Source: Neodontobutis hainanensis | Taxonomy: Eukaryota; Chordata; Actinopteri; Gobiiformes; Odontobutidae | DNA: 64,000 nt | Direction: 5' to 3' | NCBI GenBank assembly: GCA_024349245.1 | Contig: JALDNG010000026.1 | Coordinates: 248,001-312,000, forward strand | In this document: piece by piece, positions 48,702 to 58,700 of the stretch | How positions within the stretch are numbered: position 1 is the first letter of the stretch | How the letters are laid out: each line of letters opens with the position of its first letter | Made by a program: the position numbers and the translations under genes | Notes under the pieces: generated by a model | What the model was told of the DNA's origin: nothing | The model's input: the letters and a program-made list of their open reading frames with translations, nothing else | Databases searched by the model: none

Positions 48702-49621
48702 GATCATTAATATAAACAATTTGACATTTATTGACAGTTGCCTGTTAAATCATGGTATATTACTCTCTGCTGGTTATTTGGGCCTTCAATTTATCTGTGA
48801 CAAAGTACACAGAGAGCAAAGTTTGAGAGTGCAGTTATCTAAAAAGTACACCTGCAAATATTATTTTTACTGCCATTTATGAATGAGATGAGGCGTGTAA
48901 TATTTCTGTCAATTGGCCTGAGAATCTGCCTTTCCTCCTCTTCTTTTTACCCCTCAAAGCTCCCAAAATGAAGGAAAGGTAGGTACATCAGGACAACAGA
49001 GCAGAACAGTTGTACAACATATTCCACTCGCACACAGAGCAATAAAGACCTATTTTGTGGAGACCTATAGATCTAGTGACGTTTCAAATGATTGGATACA
49101 TGTAGTTGACTTACTCTTATGCAAATGCCAGTATTGCAAGACAAGCATTCAGTAGTTTATGGACAGCAATTTTATGGCACCCTTTACCAAACTGCACGTT
49201 TTCATCAATTCCAAACCGAAAAGAATAAAGGCCCTGCTTTGATAGAAAGTCATGGGTCCTTGACACTTTGCATGTGAACTAGTGTTAGATCTCTTTTCCG
49301 CTCCTCTATAGTTGTCTATCTCTGTCTTTCTCTGTTATGTGACCTGATTTCTAGTCCACTCCCAAAACCTGTCCCCTTTTAAAAAAGAACTCCATCTTTT
49401 CAGTTCTCCTAATGTCTTATACTTTATTCCTTTTTCTTCCCCTTTATCTTCTTTGTAAGTTTTATTTTTGTAATTGTGCATGTACAAGCGTCACTGACTC
49501 GATGGATATGTTTAAAATAAAAAAGAGATTTTAGCTGCTGAAGCCATGCAAAACATTTTGAATTGCCCTTAAAATATGGAAGATGTTTTCTGAATGCTTT
49601 ATATTCTTTCTGCTGTAAAAT

Positions 49622-49627
49622 AATAAA
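49622..49627 (+). terminator. camta1: Candidate distal CAMTA1 poly(A) signal
   Basis: AATAAA lies in an A-rich context, the last plus-strand signal before the convergent UTS2 gene. It is followed within 50 nt by a TG/T-rich stretch (gtcattttgttcc) that could serve as downstream element. Confidence 0.45.
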
Positions 49628-49750
49628 AAAATGAAATAATTGAGAAAACTTGAGAGAACGGTTTGCTTACGTCATTTTGTTCCTTATTTTATTGGATGAC
49701 ACTGAATGTTGTTTTTAACAAAGCACAGCGAGAATTACCTTTTTTCAAGT

Positions 49751-49756
49751 TTTATT
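49751..49756 (-). terminator. uts2: UTS2 poly(A) signal
   Basis: AATAAA is read on the minus strand (tttatt on plus), about 135 nt after the UTS2 stop codon. It implies a short 3' UTR and a gap of only about 100 nt to the CAMTA1 distal signal. Confidence 0.6.
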
Positions 49757-49890
49757 ACATTGCATATTATTGTATCACACAGTATCATACATTAGCCACA
49801 GAAATACACACCAAAAAAAAAAATTCTAAAATCAGTCACGTTTCATGCTTGTATGTGCCGTAGGGGTGTAGCTATTGTCTGTGATTAGTT

Positions 49891-50004
49891 TTAGACACAG
49901 TACTTCCAAAAACAGTCAGAGGTTCCTGCTCTCTTCCTGAACAGCTTCCGAATGCCCAGCACATGGCTCAAAGGACTGAGCACACTTGGCTTTTCCAGGA
50001 AGAC
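49891..50004 (-). CDS. uts2: UTS2 exon 4, mature urotensin II
   Basis: It encodes VFLEKPSVLSPLSHVLGIRK and LFRKR, then the mature AGTSDCFWKYCV and TAA (49893-49891). The acceptor is tgttcacag. The ring CFWKYC is invariant in the family. Confidence 0.97.
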   Translation of the reverse strand, partial: VFLEKPSVLSPLSHVLGIRKLFRKRAGTSDCFWKYCV

Positions 50005-50712
50005 CTGTGAACAAAGTTTAAAAACCTGTGAGGGCCAGTTTACTTGTGCAACTCATGTTTAAAGTAATATATTGTATACAAAATACAAACCTCTTTTTTC
50101 ATTGCTCTAGGAAACAGGCTTGTTCTGACATCTGACAGAGAGTAAGAAATGACTTTATTATGTGCACCCAAAACAAATTTGCTGATTCTTTAACAAAGGA
50201 TGTGTCACAAGGATGTTATTGTAAGTCACAGAATATTATTCTATAAGTGAAGTGATGCAGTAACTAGGGGTTTCCTATTTAAATTTCAAAGTTTAGAAGG
50301 TGCTAGTTCAAGAAGTGTTCCCTGCAATCAAGAAACGGAGGTGAGTGACCAACCCAAGAAATCCATCTAAAATGTTAAGCTCTTACCGTCTCTGTTCATG
50401 TCCCCAGATAAGAGTGCGGAAAATCTGAGAGCGGCAGCAGCATCCTGAGGTGAGAAGCTTTGTTCAGACAGAGACAGATCATCCAGAGGTCCCATCCCAT
50501 GGTCCTCCACTGATACTGAGGGAACCCCAAACACCCACACTGTCACATTGCATCCAGGAAATCCCGTAGATGAATCTCTAAAAGTAGATGTTACTTTATT
50601 TCTTACCAGGTCCTGGATAAGGCATCTCTGCAGAGTCTGTGATGGGGTGGGCCAGGAGGGGGCCAGTGGCCACAAGAAGGGCGGCCCAGGACAGAAGATG
50701 GTTACACTTCAT
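49891..50712 (-). CDS. uts2: UTS2, urotensin II prepropeptide (four exons, complete)
   Basis: The gene encodes a secreted cyclic neuropeptide that acts on UTS2R receptors, classically from the fish caudal neurosecretory system (urophysis). Exons on the minus strand are 50712-50607, 50515-50387, 50131-50091 and 50004-49891; phases join to give 129 residues. It starts MKCNHLLSWAALLVATGPLL with a clear signal peptide, likely cut after Ala21. The propeptide contains VSVEDHGMGPLDDLSLSEQ and LGIRKLF. A basic site RKR precedes the mature peptide AGTSDCFWKYCV, whose two Cys close the CFWKYC ring, and then the stop. The Asp before the ring indicates urotensin II rather than URP (usually ACFWKYCV). It is convergent with CAMTA1 and divergent from CCDC50. 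Confidence 0.96.
50091..50131 (-). CDS. uts2: UTS2 exon 3, small propeptide exon
   Basis: The 41-nt exon completes Asp and encodes VRTSLFPRAMKKE. The acceptor is tctctgtcag and the donor gtttgt, weaker but usable. Phases to exons 2 and 4 both match. Confidence 0.88.
50387..50515 (-). CDS. uts2: UTS2 exon 2, propeptide
   Basis: The acceptor ccctcag leads into VSVEDHGMGPLDDLSLSEQ, then DAAAALRFSALLSGDMNRD. The donor is gtaaga. The same frame stays open upstream through the intron, but the phase from exon 1 requires this acceptor. Confidence 0.93.
50607..50712 (-). CDS. uts2: UTS2 exon 1, start codon and signal peptide
   Basis: The ATG (50712-50710) opens 35 codons: the signal peptide, then HPITDSAEMPYPGP. 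It ends on the first base of Val before gtaaga. The start is chosen because the hydrophobic core LLSWAALLVATGPLLA follows at once. Confidence 0.95.
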
Positions 50713-50789
50713 GCCTTGTATGAAGATGAGGTTTGGCTGCTGTCCTCTGGTGTAAAAGGCTTATACATTCTCTGGTCATTCAAACTGCT

Positions 50790-50800
50790 CTATATATACA
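50790..50800 (-). promoter_or_regulatory. uts2: UTS2 TATA box
   Basis: TGTATATATAG on the minus strand lies about 80 nt upstream of the UTS2 ATG. This implies a start site near 50765 and a short 5' UTR, usual for neuropeptide genes. Confidence 0.65.
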
Positions 50801-50812
50801 TCCAGTTGTAAC

Positions 50813-52840
50813 CTTTTGCCCCCTCCCACATCCAAGAACACGGACCCCAATGTCGAGCTCTATCAACTCTCTGCAGTATCCTGGCTCTATCACTTTCTGT
50901 GGCCGTGATAAATCTACATGCAGTCACAGGTGAATTATGGACACCATAAAAACACAAGTAATGTAGGCCATGTTTCAAGGGCACGGCACTGGTTTACCGC
51001 CCCTTTGGTTTGATTTACTGTTTTTACAGACTTCATAAATGGGATTGAAGCAGGTGTCTTGGATGTCACCCTCAACATCATCCTTATAGAGGAGCAGGTG
51101 GGCAGACTGGGCAGTCAAATAATTTTTTATGTCACCACTTGATTCACCTCATTTCAATTCTCTTGACTCATACATACTACGTGGTCATCCCTAATAAAAC
51201 TCCATCATTGCTTGTACATTTGTTCAGCAGAAATGTTACAGAGGTCAAAGCATTGCATCTGTCATCCATTTTGTCTTCTAATTAATTTAGCTCAGTGGAG
51301 AATTGACAGTAAGACTTGCTGATTTATGCACATTTACATGCCGAAGTAAGACGTTATATTTGTGTTCTCACAAACTGCACTTTATGAGGTTATGGTTAAT
51401 GGACAAGGCTGCCGTCGGTGCACAGAGTGGGGACAGGTGGCCACGGCTGCTCACTCCTCTGTGTTGTTTGTATATTTATTAGAAATCTGACATCAATGTT
51501 GAGCCCCTCGTATTATAATGAGGCTGGGATGAAGCAACAGTGACATTTCATTTTATGGTTGGAAGGCCAGACACTTCATTTTGTGCTGTATATCATGAAA
51601 ACCTATTAAGATTTATATAGTCTATTAGTGGAGGCCGTGCCATTGCCAGCTTATTCCAGGACTCTAAAATAAATGTGGTTTATTGCACCTGACCCGGAGC
51701 CTGTCACTCTGGATGTGTTGGTCTACTGTACTTTTTATTAAAAATATAGTTTAAACAACACTGAAGAAACTTTAGATAACATATGCAAAATATATCAAAA
51801 CCAATACAATTATGGAATGATATAAAATGTTTTAGTTTACGGTAAGCACAGGTGTGAATATCAATTTATTTATATAATGTATTTTTTTCTTGCTTGAAAT
51901 TGCTTTTTATTCAATTGATTCATTTTCATTTATTATTTTCATAAAGTAAAAAGTTGTGGGGTGTGTTCATATTTTTTTTTTAAACTGCTTAATGCTTTTT
52001 TTCTCCGTTCTAGACAATGAGAAAAAAAGCACAGTCGGCAATAAATTCAAAACATTAAAAACCCAAGTATAAATAAGTCTACTAGAATTAAAGGCAACAA
52101 AACTTAAACTATCTGAACTATTAGGCCTGCATTTTAATTACGAATTTCAAGAATCAATTGTTAATCAACACTTAAATTAGTAAAGACAGGTGCTTATCCT
52201 GGGAGTGGCTTATCACTTTCAGCAGAGTTCTTGCATGTTGGACATTCTTTGTCCATTTAGAGCTATGTAACCTGACAGGTTTTACTGGTAGGCCTATTTA
52301 GAGTATCCAGCAGAGGGCAGCATTACTGTAAGAAATACTCTTGAGGACTGTTAATGTAAAACATTTTATGGGAACAGAAGGAAAAATGAACTCATTTGAC
52401 TGAAACACATTGAAATTTCATGTAGCCATATGTTGTCTGTTTATAGGACCTAGGCTATTACAGTCTACATGAGACTATTTAAATTATTGTAACAGTTGTA
52501 TTATCATAAAGTAATAAAATTAACAAGGGTTGCCTAAGCAACTCAGCAGTCAATACACACAGTGTCTGTTTTTTCCTTTATAAAATAATAGTAGGTTTTA
52601 CAAAAGGCCCATTTAGAATACATACCGGAAAATTTGGGTAGTTAAGAGTTGCATTCAAAATTATTGGACAAAATGCACTTATTTACCAAACAAGTCACTT
52701 AACAGTTACGCGCTCCCACGAACCTTTTTGTGATTTGCCGCCGGTAATGTTTTATTTATATTTAAGTCAAAAAGCAATAACAAAAACAGAAAGCCAATCA
52801 TATCTGTGTAACAGTTTAAAGTATCGCGGTCAACAGTGGA
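50813..52840. other. Intergenic region between UTS2 and CCDC50 (divergent)
   Basis: About 2 kb of mostly AT-rich sequence lies between two divergently transcribed genes. Both promoters must lie here. The UTS2-proximal part is less AT-rich. I see no further gene, tRNA or recognisable mobile element. Confidence 0.75.
52794..52798 (+). promoter_or_regulatory. ccdc50: CCAAT box, probable CCDC50 promoter
   Basis: AGCCAATCA matches the NF-Y core context. It lies about 60 nt before the likely start of the non-coding first exon. CpGs nearby (cgccggt, tatcgcggtc) fit a promoter. Confidence 0.4.
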
Positions 52841-52849
52841 CAAACTTTG

Positions 52850-53229
52850 GGAGAGTGTGATTTGGAGAGTGTCTGTGAAGGCAGCACGCCCACTCCACAG
52901 AACAGGAGCTGTGAAGAAGCCGCTGGAGCGACAGGCTGTGGGCTAAGTTTGTCCACACTGGCTTCCCATCTCCATTGGACGAGCCTTTGTTTAACAACAG
53001 CCTTCTCGTTTTACATTTATAATAATCCTGCTACTAGTCGTGACACGCTGGATAATGTGTGAAGGCGTTGGAAGAGAGTGGATAAAAGCAAAAGGAAAGT
53101 ACGAATGAGCACAGAGGACGCAAAAGTTGACAGTTTGCTGTGAGCCAGTTGTACTTGTTGAATATACTGTGAAGGTCTACCCAACACCAACACTGAGCCT
53201 CAGTGGACAGTGTACACTACCCTGGAAAG
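52850..53229 (+). other. ccdc50: CCDC50 non-coding exon 1 (5' end approximate)
   Basis: GC-richer sequence ends in the donor CTGGAAAG/gtaggg at 53230. It is spliced to the exon with the start codon, whose acceptor tttctgggcag lies at 53467-53477. The 5' end is not defined by sequence alone. An open frame at 52847-53062 has no family support, so I treat it as untranslated. Confidence 0.5.
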
Positions 53230-53493
53230 GTAGGGTATCAAACTCTTTTTTATATACATGGAATAGCTATGTATATTAGATGTTTAAATGTGATATAAGT
53301 TGATTCTGCGACGTGATCAATTGGCGATAATGTTTTTGTTAGCTGCTAACTCGCAAGTGCCTTCGAGGCTTTGCAAAACAATGGTAACCAAAGCCTAGAA
53401 TTGGGCATAAACTTCTTTTAGGTAGGTAGTTTTTTGTTTTACTGTGGTTTATGTTGTCTTGATGTCTTTCTGGGCAGTATCCCCTGTGTCACC

Positions 53494-53505
53494 ATGAGGC
53501 ACTGA
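53494..53505 (+). CDS. Minimal uORF in CCDC50 5' UTR
   Basis: ACCATGAGGCACTGA encodes Met-Arg-His-stop, ending 12 nt before the CCDC50 ATG. The A at -3 makes it a good initiation context, so it could lower translation of the main frame. Confidence 0.5.
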   Translation: MRH

Positions 53506-53517
53506 GCTCACACAACC

Positions 53518-53566
53518 ATGGCAGAGCTGGAGATTGACCAGTCTCACCTTCCACGCGTCCAAGAAG
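53518..53566 (+). CDS. ccdc50: CCDC50 first coding exon
   Basis: It encodes MAELEIDQSHLPRVQE plus one base, matching the human start MAEVSIDQSKLPGVKE as I remember it. The donor is gtaagc. The acceptor upstream is at 53477. Confidence 0.93.
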
Positions 53567-55668
53567 GTAAGCCCACGCGTTCACACCTTTTGACACGAGT
53601 GGACAGCAAAAAAAAAAAAAGAAAAAACCTTGTGAACTTAACTTGTGAGCTTATCTTTAGACCTTTTACATGGAATTCAAAGGTGAGGGTGAATCATTCA
53701 GGAGTCAGAAAGAATGGAGTGATGTATTAAAAGAAGACAATACAGTAGTGCTATTTTTAACTGTGGGTTCACTGTTGTACTTTTTACCCAAACTTAGCAG
53801 TATGGATTGATCTAAAGAATAAAAAAGAATCAAATGCATTCCTCTTATTTTTGAATAATTTTCTGCTCGGTTGTTTTGTTCAGCACAGTCTTTCAAAAGT
53901 CTGAAGTAGTGTGAACTGGTGCCCAACTGTTGACTCAATTTTTCACACTAAACTAAAGACTAGAACTGTAGAAGGTCTGTCTTTTATCAAGGGAGATAAT
54001 TCAGCATTCCACTGTTGTTCCCTAACACAAAAGAGGGCCCTGTCCAGTAGGGCCTCTTCACACTTTGTGGTAACTGTCCATAAACTGTCATTAAGACAGT
54101 AGGAGAGGAGATAAGATTTTCCTCCCATACAGTAGCTCCTCTGAGCTGAGATTTGCATCTTGTTGTAATTTCCTCAGAAGCTGTACTTCCCCGTGTCCAA
54201 CTTCACCATCACTTTCCTCCTCATGCAAGAATCTCAGCCAAGTCAACTTTCTTTGTTTTCTCTTTGCTCCTTATCAGTTCCTGTTGTGCTCCTCTTGTGA
54301 CTGCTCCTGATATAGCCCCATGTGCAAAGGGGAATGCAGCTCCTGCTGGAATCCCCCCTCCTCCCCCCTCCCCAGTCCTTTTTTTTTTTTTTTTTTTTTT
54401 GCCTACTGACCCACAGCCCCATTACCCTGTCATTTGTCTTTGTTCTTCGTGACAACCTGGCCCAGATCTAGCTCAGAATACAATAAAGTGGACAGACAAT
54501 TGATGGAGAAATATTTTTGGTGGAAAAAGCAGTGTGTAGGAGGAAGGAGCAGAGCAGGTCGGTGGAGTATAGGAGGAGACATAACGAAAGAGGGGGAGCG
54601 TGGGTTGCAGGCGAATGAGGGATTTAGGCTCAAAATAGAACTCATGTCATTTTCTTCTTCGGCCTTCTTTGTATCTGGCAGACATTTGTGGCTTCTGCAT
54701 ATTTCCAGATGATTTAACAGACTCTTGTAATGTTTGAGTTTTTAATTTTTTTATTTTAGTTGACAGCTTTGATGAAAAGTGACAAAGAACTTTTACACTG
54801 TCTCATTGCAAACAAAGGAATGTTTTCATATTAGGAGTCAGAAGGGTCAGTGTTTCCTGCCCTCCTCTCAGAGTGCACGGACACTGCAGATAAGATTGAA
54901 CAATCAGTGCTATGTGGTGGCTGCCAGCTAAGGTTTTGACTTCTTATCTTCATGTTCTTCATTTCTTTGTGTTCCTGACTTATCTTACCCTATGCTGCTC
55001 AAATGACACATCTCATATTTTCTTGTCTGTTGGATGTTTGGTTTACGATCCTCTTAGGAAACAGACCTTCTGGGGTCCTCCCAGTGCTCTTACTAAGCAG
55101 CTTACAGAAGGAGTCTGTGTAAGTGTAAGAAAACACTCCCAAGCATGTGTTTTTAACTGAATGGCCCTGAATGCCTCACACCCTGCCCCTCAAAACCTAG
55201 CCGTTACCAACAGTCTAACAGTGTCCCTCCCCTTTTAAGGATATTGTGACCGTCACGTTTGAAAAACAAGTTAACCCGCAGTGAAGACACACCCATGTGC
55301 ACGCTGCAGAGACAGACTGGCTTCTACCATTTTTTTTTTTAAACCTCTCAGTTCAATTCTTTGTATCTCTAGAGATTGTCTTCACCATAAACCCATGTTT
55401 AGAACTGATAGTTTTCCCTGTCAGATTAAACTAAGCCTTGGACCTAAGTCTTTCTCATGGACATACTGAACATATAAGGGCAAGCTGCTGATCCATTTAG
55501 TGGATAAGCTAAAGCCCCATAAACAGGTGTAAGTGCTTCTACAGGTCTGGGTTGGTACTGTTTTCATAACCTTTTGGCCTATTTTTCAATCTTTGACAAC
55601 AATGACGCAGCAGTATTTAAAAAGATCTGTGTTTTTAATTTCCTTATTTATATCACTGGACAAAGACA

Positions 55669-55763
<95 letters not shown>

Positions 55764-58700
55764 GTGGGGTGGGGTGGGGGTTCATTCAGTTCATTCATTT
55801 GGCAGAATGCACAAGTTGAGGGATGTATTAAAGTAGATCCAACCACACCCAGGATTTGGTTTATGGTAGGAGTTTTTCAAAATAAAATACAATGGCTAAA
55901 ACATTTATTTTTTTAGTTTGCTTTTTGTTTTGGGATTTTTTTTAGAACAGTGACTTATGGGTGTTTTATAAAATAGCTTGACTTCAGTTGTGTTCTGCAG
56001 TCTTTATGGTTAGAAAAGTCTGAATTGTCGTCGGACAGTAGTCAAAATGTCTCAGACAGCTCATTATGGACAACATGTGGCGTTTATGCATTTCAACTCA
56101 GCTCATAAATGAAGTATTCCAAACACTAAAGGTATGAATGTGGTTGGGGTTGCCAGTGCCATGTGGGACGGCTCAGGGGAGGGATTAGTCCTAGACAGGT
56201 GTTTTTAATTGACTCTGCCTCTATCCCACTGCACTCCACTAAATCTACTGTCTGTGCAATTCCTCTTTTGTCATTCATGAATTTCAGTCATTTTAGTTTG
56301 GTGTGTTGAAAGTAGGAGTTGGACGAGTGCTGGGTTATACAGTTGCTGTGTGTCTGTGTTCATTTCTGCTTGAAATCCTTTTGAGTTTGTTTGACAGACT
56401 CTAAAGACACATGGGGCTACAGCTCATAGAAGTCTCCCCAGCCCAATAAGCACCACTGTAAACACAAGTGGAGAACAGTCTACACTGATTAAGCCAGTAA
56501 ACTACAGTGAAAGTAGTTGGAACAAATGTACACTGATGAAGCTTTTGGTCTATTGGTCTATATTTTGGCCCAAACAGAGAAGTTAGGCTCATGACTGTGT
56601 TTGTTGGTGTCTTATGTAAGAGAACATTCTCACCAGCTTTTTTTCAGCCCTTGTGCTTGCTTGCAAGTTTGTCAGCTTTGTGAGTAATAGTGTTAGGCTT
56701 GTAAAACAGTAATGACATGAAAACTGATATGTTTTATCGTCGTATCCAACGGCAGGTGGCTAGAAAGCGGGATTATGGGATATTGAATTTTACCGTCTCC
56801 TCTGAGAGCAGACGGAACAGCTTTCCAGAGCTTTCGGTTAAAGCTGTTGAACATTTGCACCAGCGGCGGTGGCTCCCTTTCAAAAAAAAGGCACCTTTGC
56901 ATTTTTATTTGTTATTCATAGTGAGAGTGTTTAGAAGGCAATCAGCATTTATTTGATCCACTCTATAATATTTTTGTGTGTGAATGGAAGATAGAATTGA
57001 TATACGGTACAAATGCATGTACAGTCACAATTGTCTGGTTCTCTAATTAAATGGCACAGTCACTTCCCTGCTACTTAAAGTGAAAACTGCTGAGAGAACA
57101 GTTTTAATGTTGGGTACTGCTGGGTTTTTCTGAAGTTTGAATTAGGATTTTATAAGTGCTTGTTAATTTTTTTACTGCTTATTTATTTATGGTGGATTGC
57201 TCTCTGTTGAAATGAAAGGTTCTTTGTCTCTTCATAAAAGCAGTCATCAAAAATCAATGCTTCTATACACTGTTGTTTTGACAATATTTTGACAATCTCT
57301 CCTTTCTAAAAGGTTTACACCTTAGCCAGATCCAAGAGTCATTCTAAACAAGTCATTAAACTCCCAACATAATGCATGTATTAATTAAAAACATGCTTCA
57401 ACCTTTTATGTGATGCTGGACGTGTGCTTGTTGTGTGGTTTCAGTGTGTCAGAGCTTTGCTGTGCTGGAGGATAAGGTGTTGGCACACAGCCTACAGGAG
57501 CAGGAGAGTAAGGACACTCAAGTCTGTCTTTAATTTTGAGACTATTAAGTTTCTGTTGATTAAAAATATGTTTAAATTATATTGTACAAAAAAGTTTTAT
57601 GTTTTAGTAACACATTATTTTTTCTGCTCAACTCACAGTTGAGCAATACTATACGACAAACATCCAAAAGAACCAGTTGGTGCAGAATGACATTCGTGTG
57701 GCAAAGAAACTTCAGCATGAGGAGGAGGAGCAGCGTATACAGCAGAGCACTCTTCTCAGACAGGCGTCCAGACAACTGTAAGTGACCCTTTTTGACCCCG
57801 AAAACCATGTGAAAAAAACTTTCACAGACCCAGTGTATAGCATCTTTGACATGACGACTACATGCATGTAGTTTGTATTTCTTGTGTTTCTTATTCAATC
57901 AAGTGTTGGATGGGTTTATTAATCAATTTTTGGTGACTGTTTTAGAGAGGAGCAGGACTTTGAGTATGCTCGTGTGATCCAGGAGGAGATCCAGAGGAAA
58001 GCAGAGGAGGCTCATCGGAGGGAACTTGACGATGAGGTGAGAACTAATCTTTTAACTTCTGCTTTAGGATATTTAATCCATATATTCCATTATCCACAGA
58101 GAAATATAGAAATGATTTTGTTGGTTAGAATGGACCCAACTGAAATAATCTAAAAATAGTTTGCAGTGTAAAGGGACTGTGCTTCTGTATATGGATTTTA
58201 TTGCATTTCCAATCAGTACAATGCATTAAATGGCTGCTTATGAGTGTAAGCCTTCGTATTACAAGGTCACATGAGTAAGGTTTGGTACAGTTAATCATCT
58301 CGTCTATCGTGACACTTGACACCAACTTTAAGCAGTTCAAGCACTTTAAGCCTGAGGATACAAAATGTTCACAGTAACTGACAGATATATATTGCTCCAG
58401 GGATACACTTATTTAATTATCATGTGTTACTGGGAGGTCAGGAGCATCATAACACTCACTACACTGTCAGGACTAAGTGCTGATCTGGGCCTCTGGATTT
58501 CCCCACTCTTCCATAAAAGGCCTGTCAAGAAATCGCCAACAGTGATGCACACACACAATGTCTCTAGTCAAGTGCAAACATTAAACTCCTTATACAGAAA
58601 TTCTTCGTGTGCCTTTTTTATCCTTGCTTGTGCACTCTCTGCATGGAGACTTCTGACTGTGACAGTAACAATGGGCACTGTTCGACTAATGTTCGTTTTA

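Larger units (their letters stand above)
45094..49640 (+). other. camta1: CAMTA1 3' UTR (probable, long)
   Basis: Non-coding AU-rich sequence follows the stop. AATAAA signals occur at 46963, 49041, 49224, 49516 and 49622. The last, within 'aataataaaaaaatg', is my best guess for the distal end because the opposite-strand UTS2 signal lies 130 nt further on. A Pumilio-type TGTAAATA is at 46458-46465, and an AT palindrome lies at 48651-48701. UTR extent is inferred; part could be intergenic. Confidence 0.6.
53567..57444 (+). other. ccdc50: CCDC50 intron, 3.9 kb
   Basis: It runs from gtaagc to gtggtttcag. It contains a pyrimidine tract ending in 22 T (54352-54400) and a GT repeat joined to a G-run block (55671-55780). 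The open frame created by the GT repeat is not coding. No other gene is seen. Confidence 0.85.

Noticed and set aside
50367..50675. Single-exon reading of the UTS2 minus strand beginning MWPLAPSW
   Set aside because: It reads through intron 1 in a shifted frame; the spliced model restores a signal peptide and correct phases.
50548..50811. Plus-strand open frame over UTS2 exon 1
   Set aside because: It is the antisense of the signal-peptide exon.
55533..55916. Val/Cys repeat protein frame and Thr/His frame on the opposite strand
   Set aside because: Produced by the GT microsatellite; not coding.
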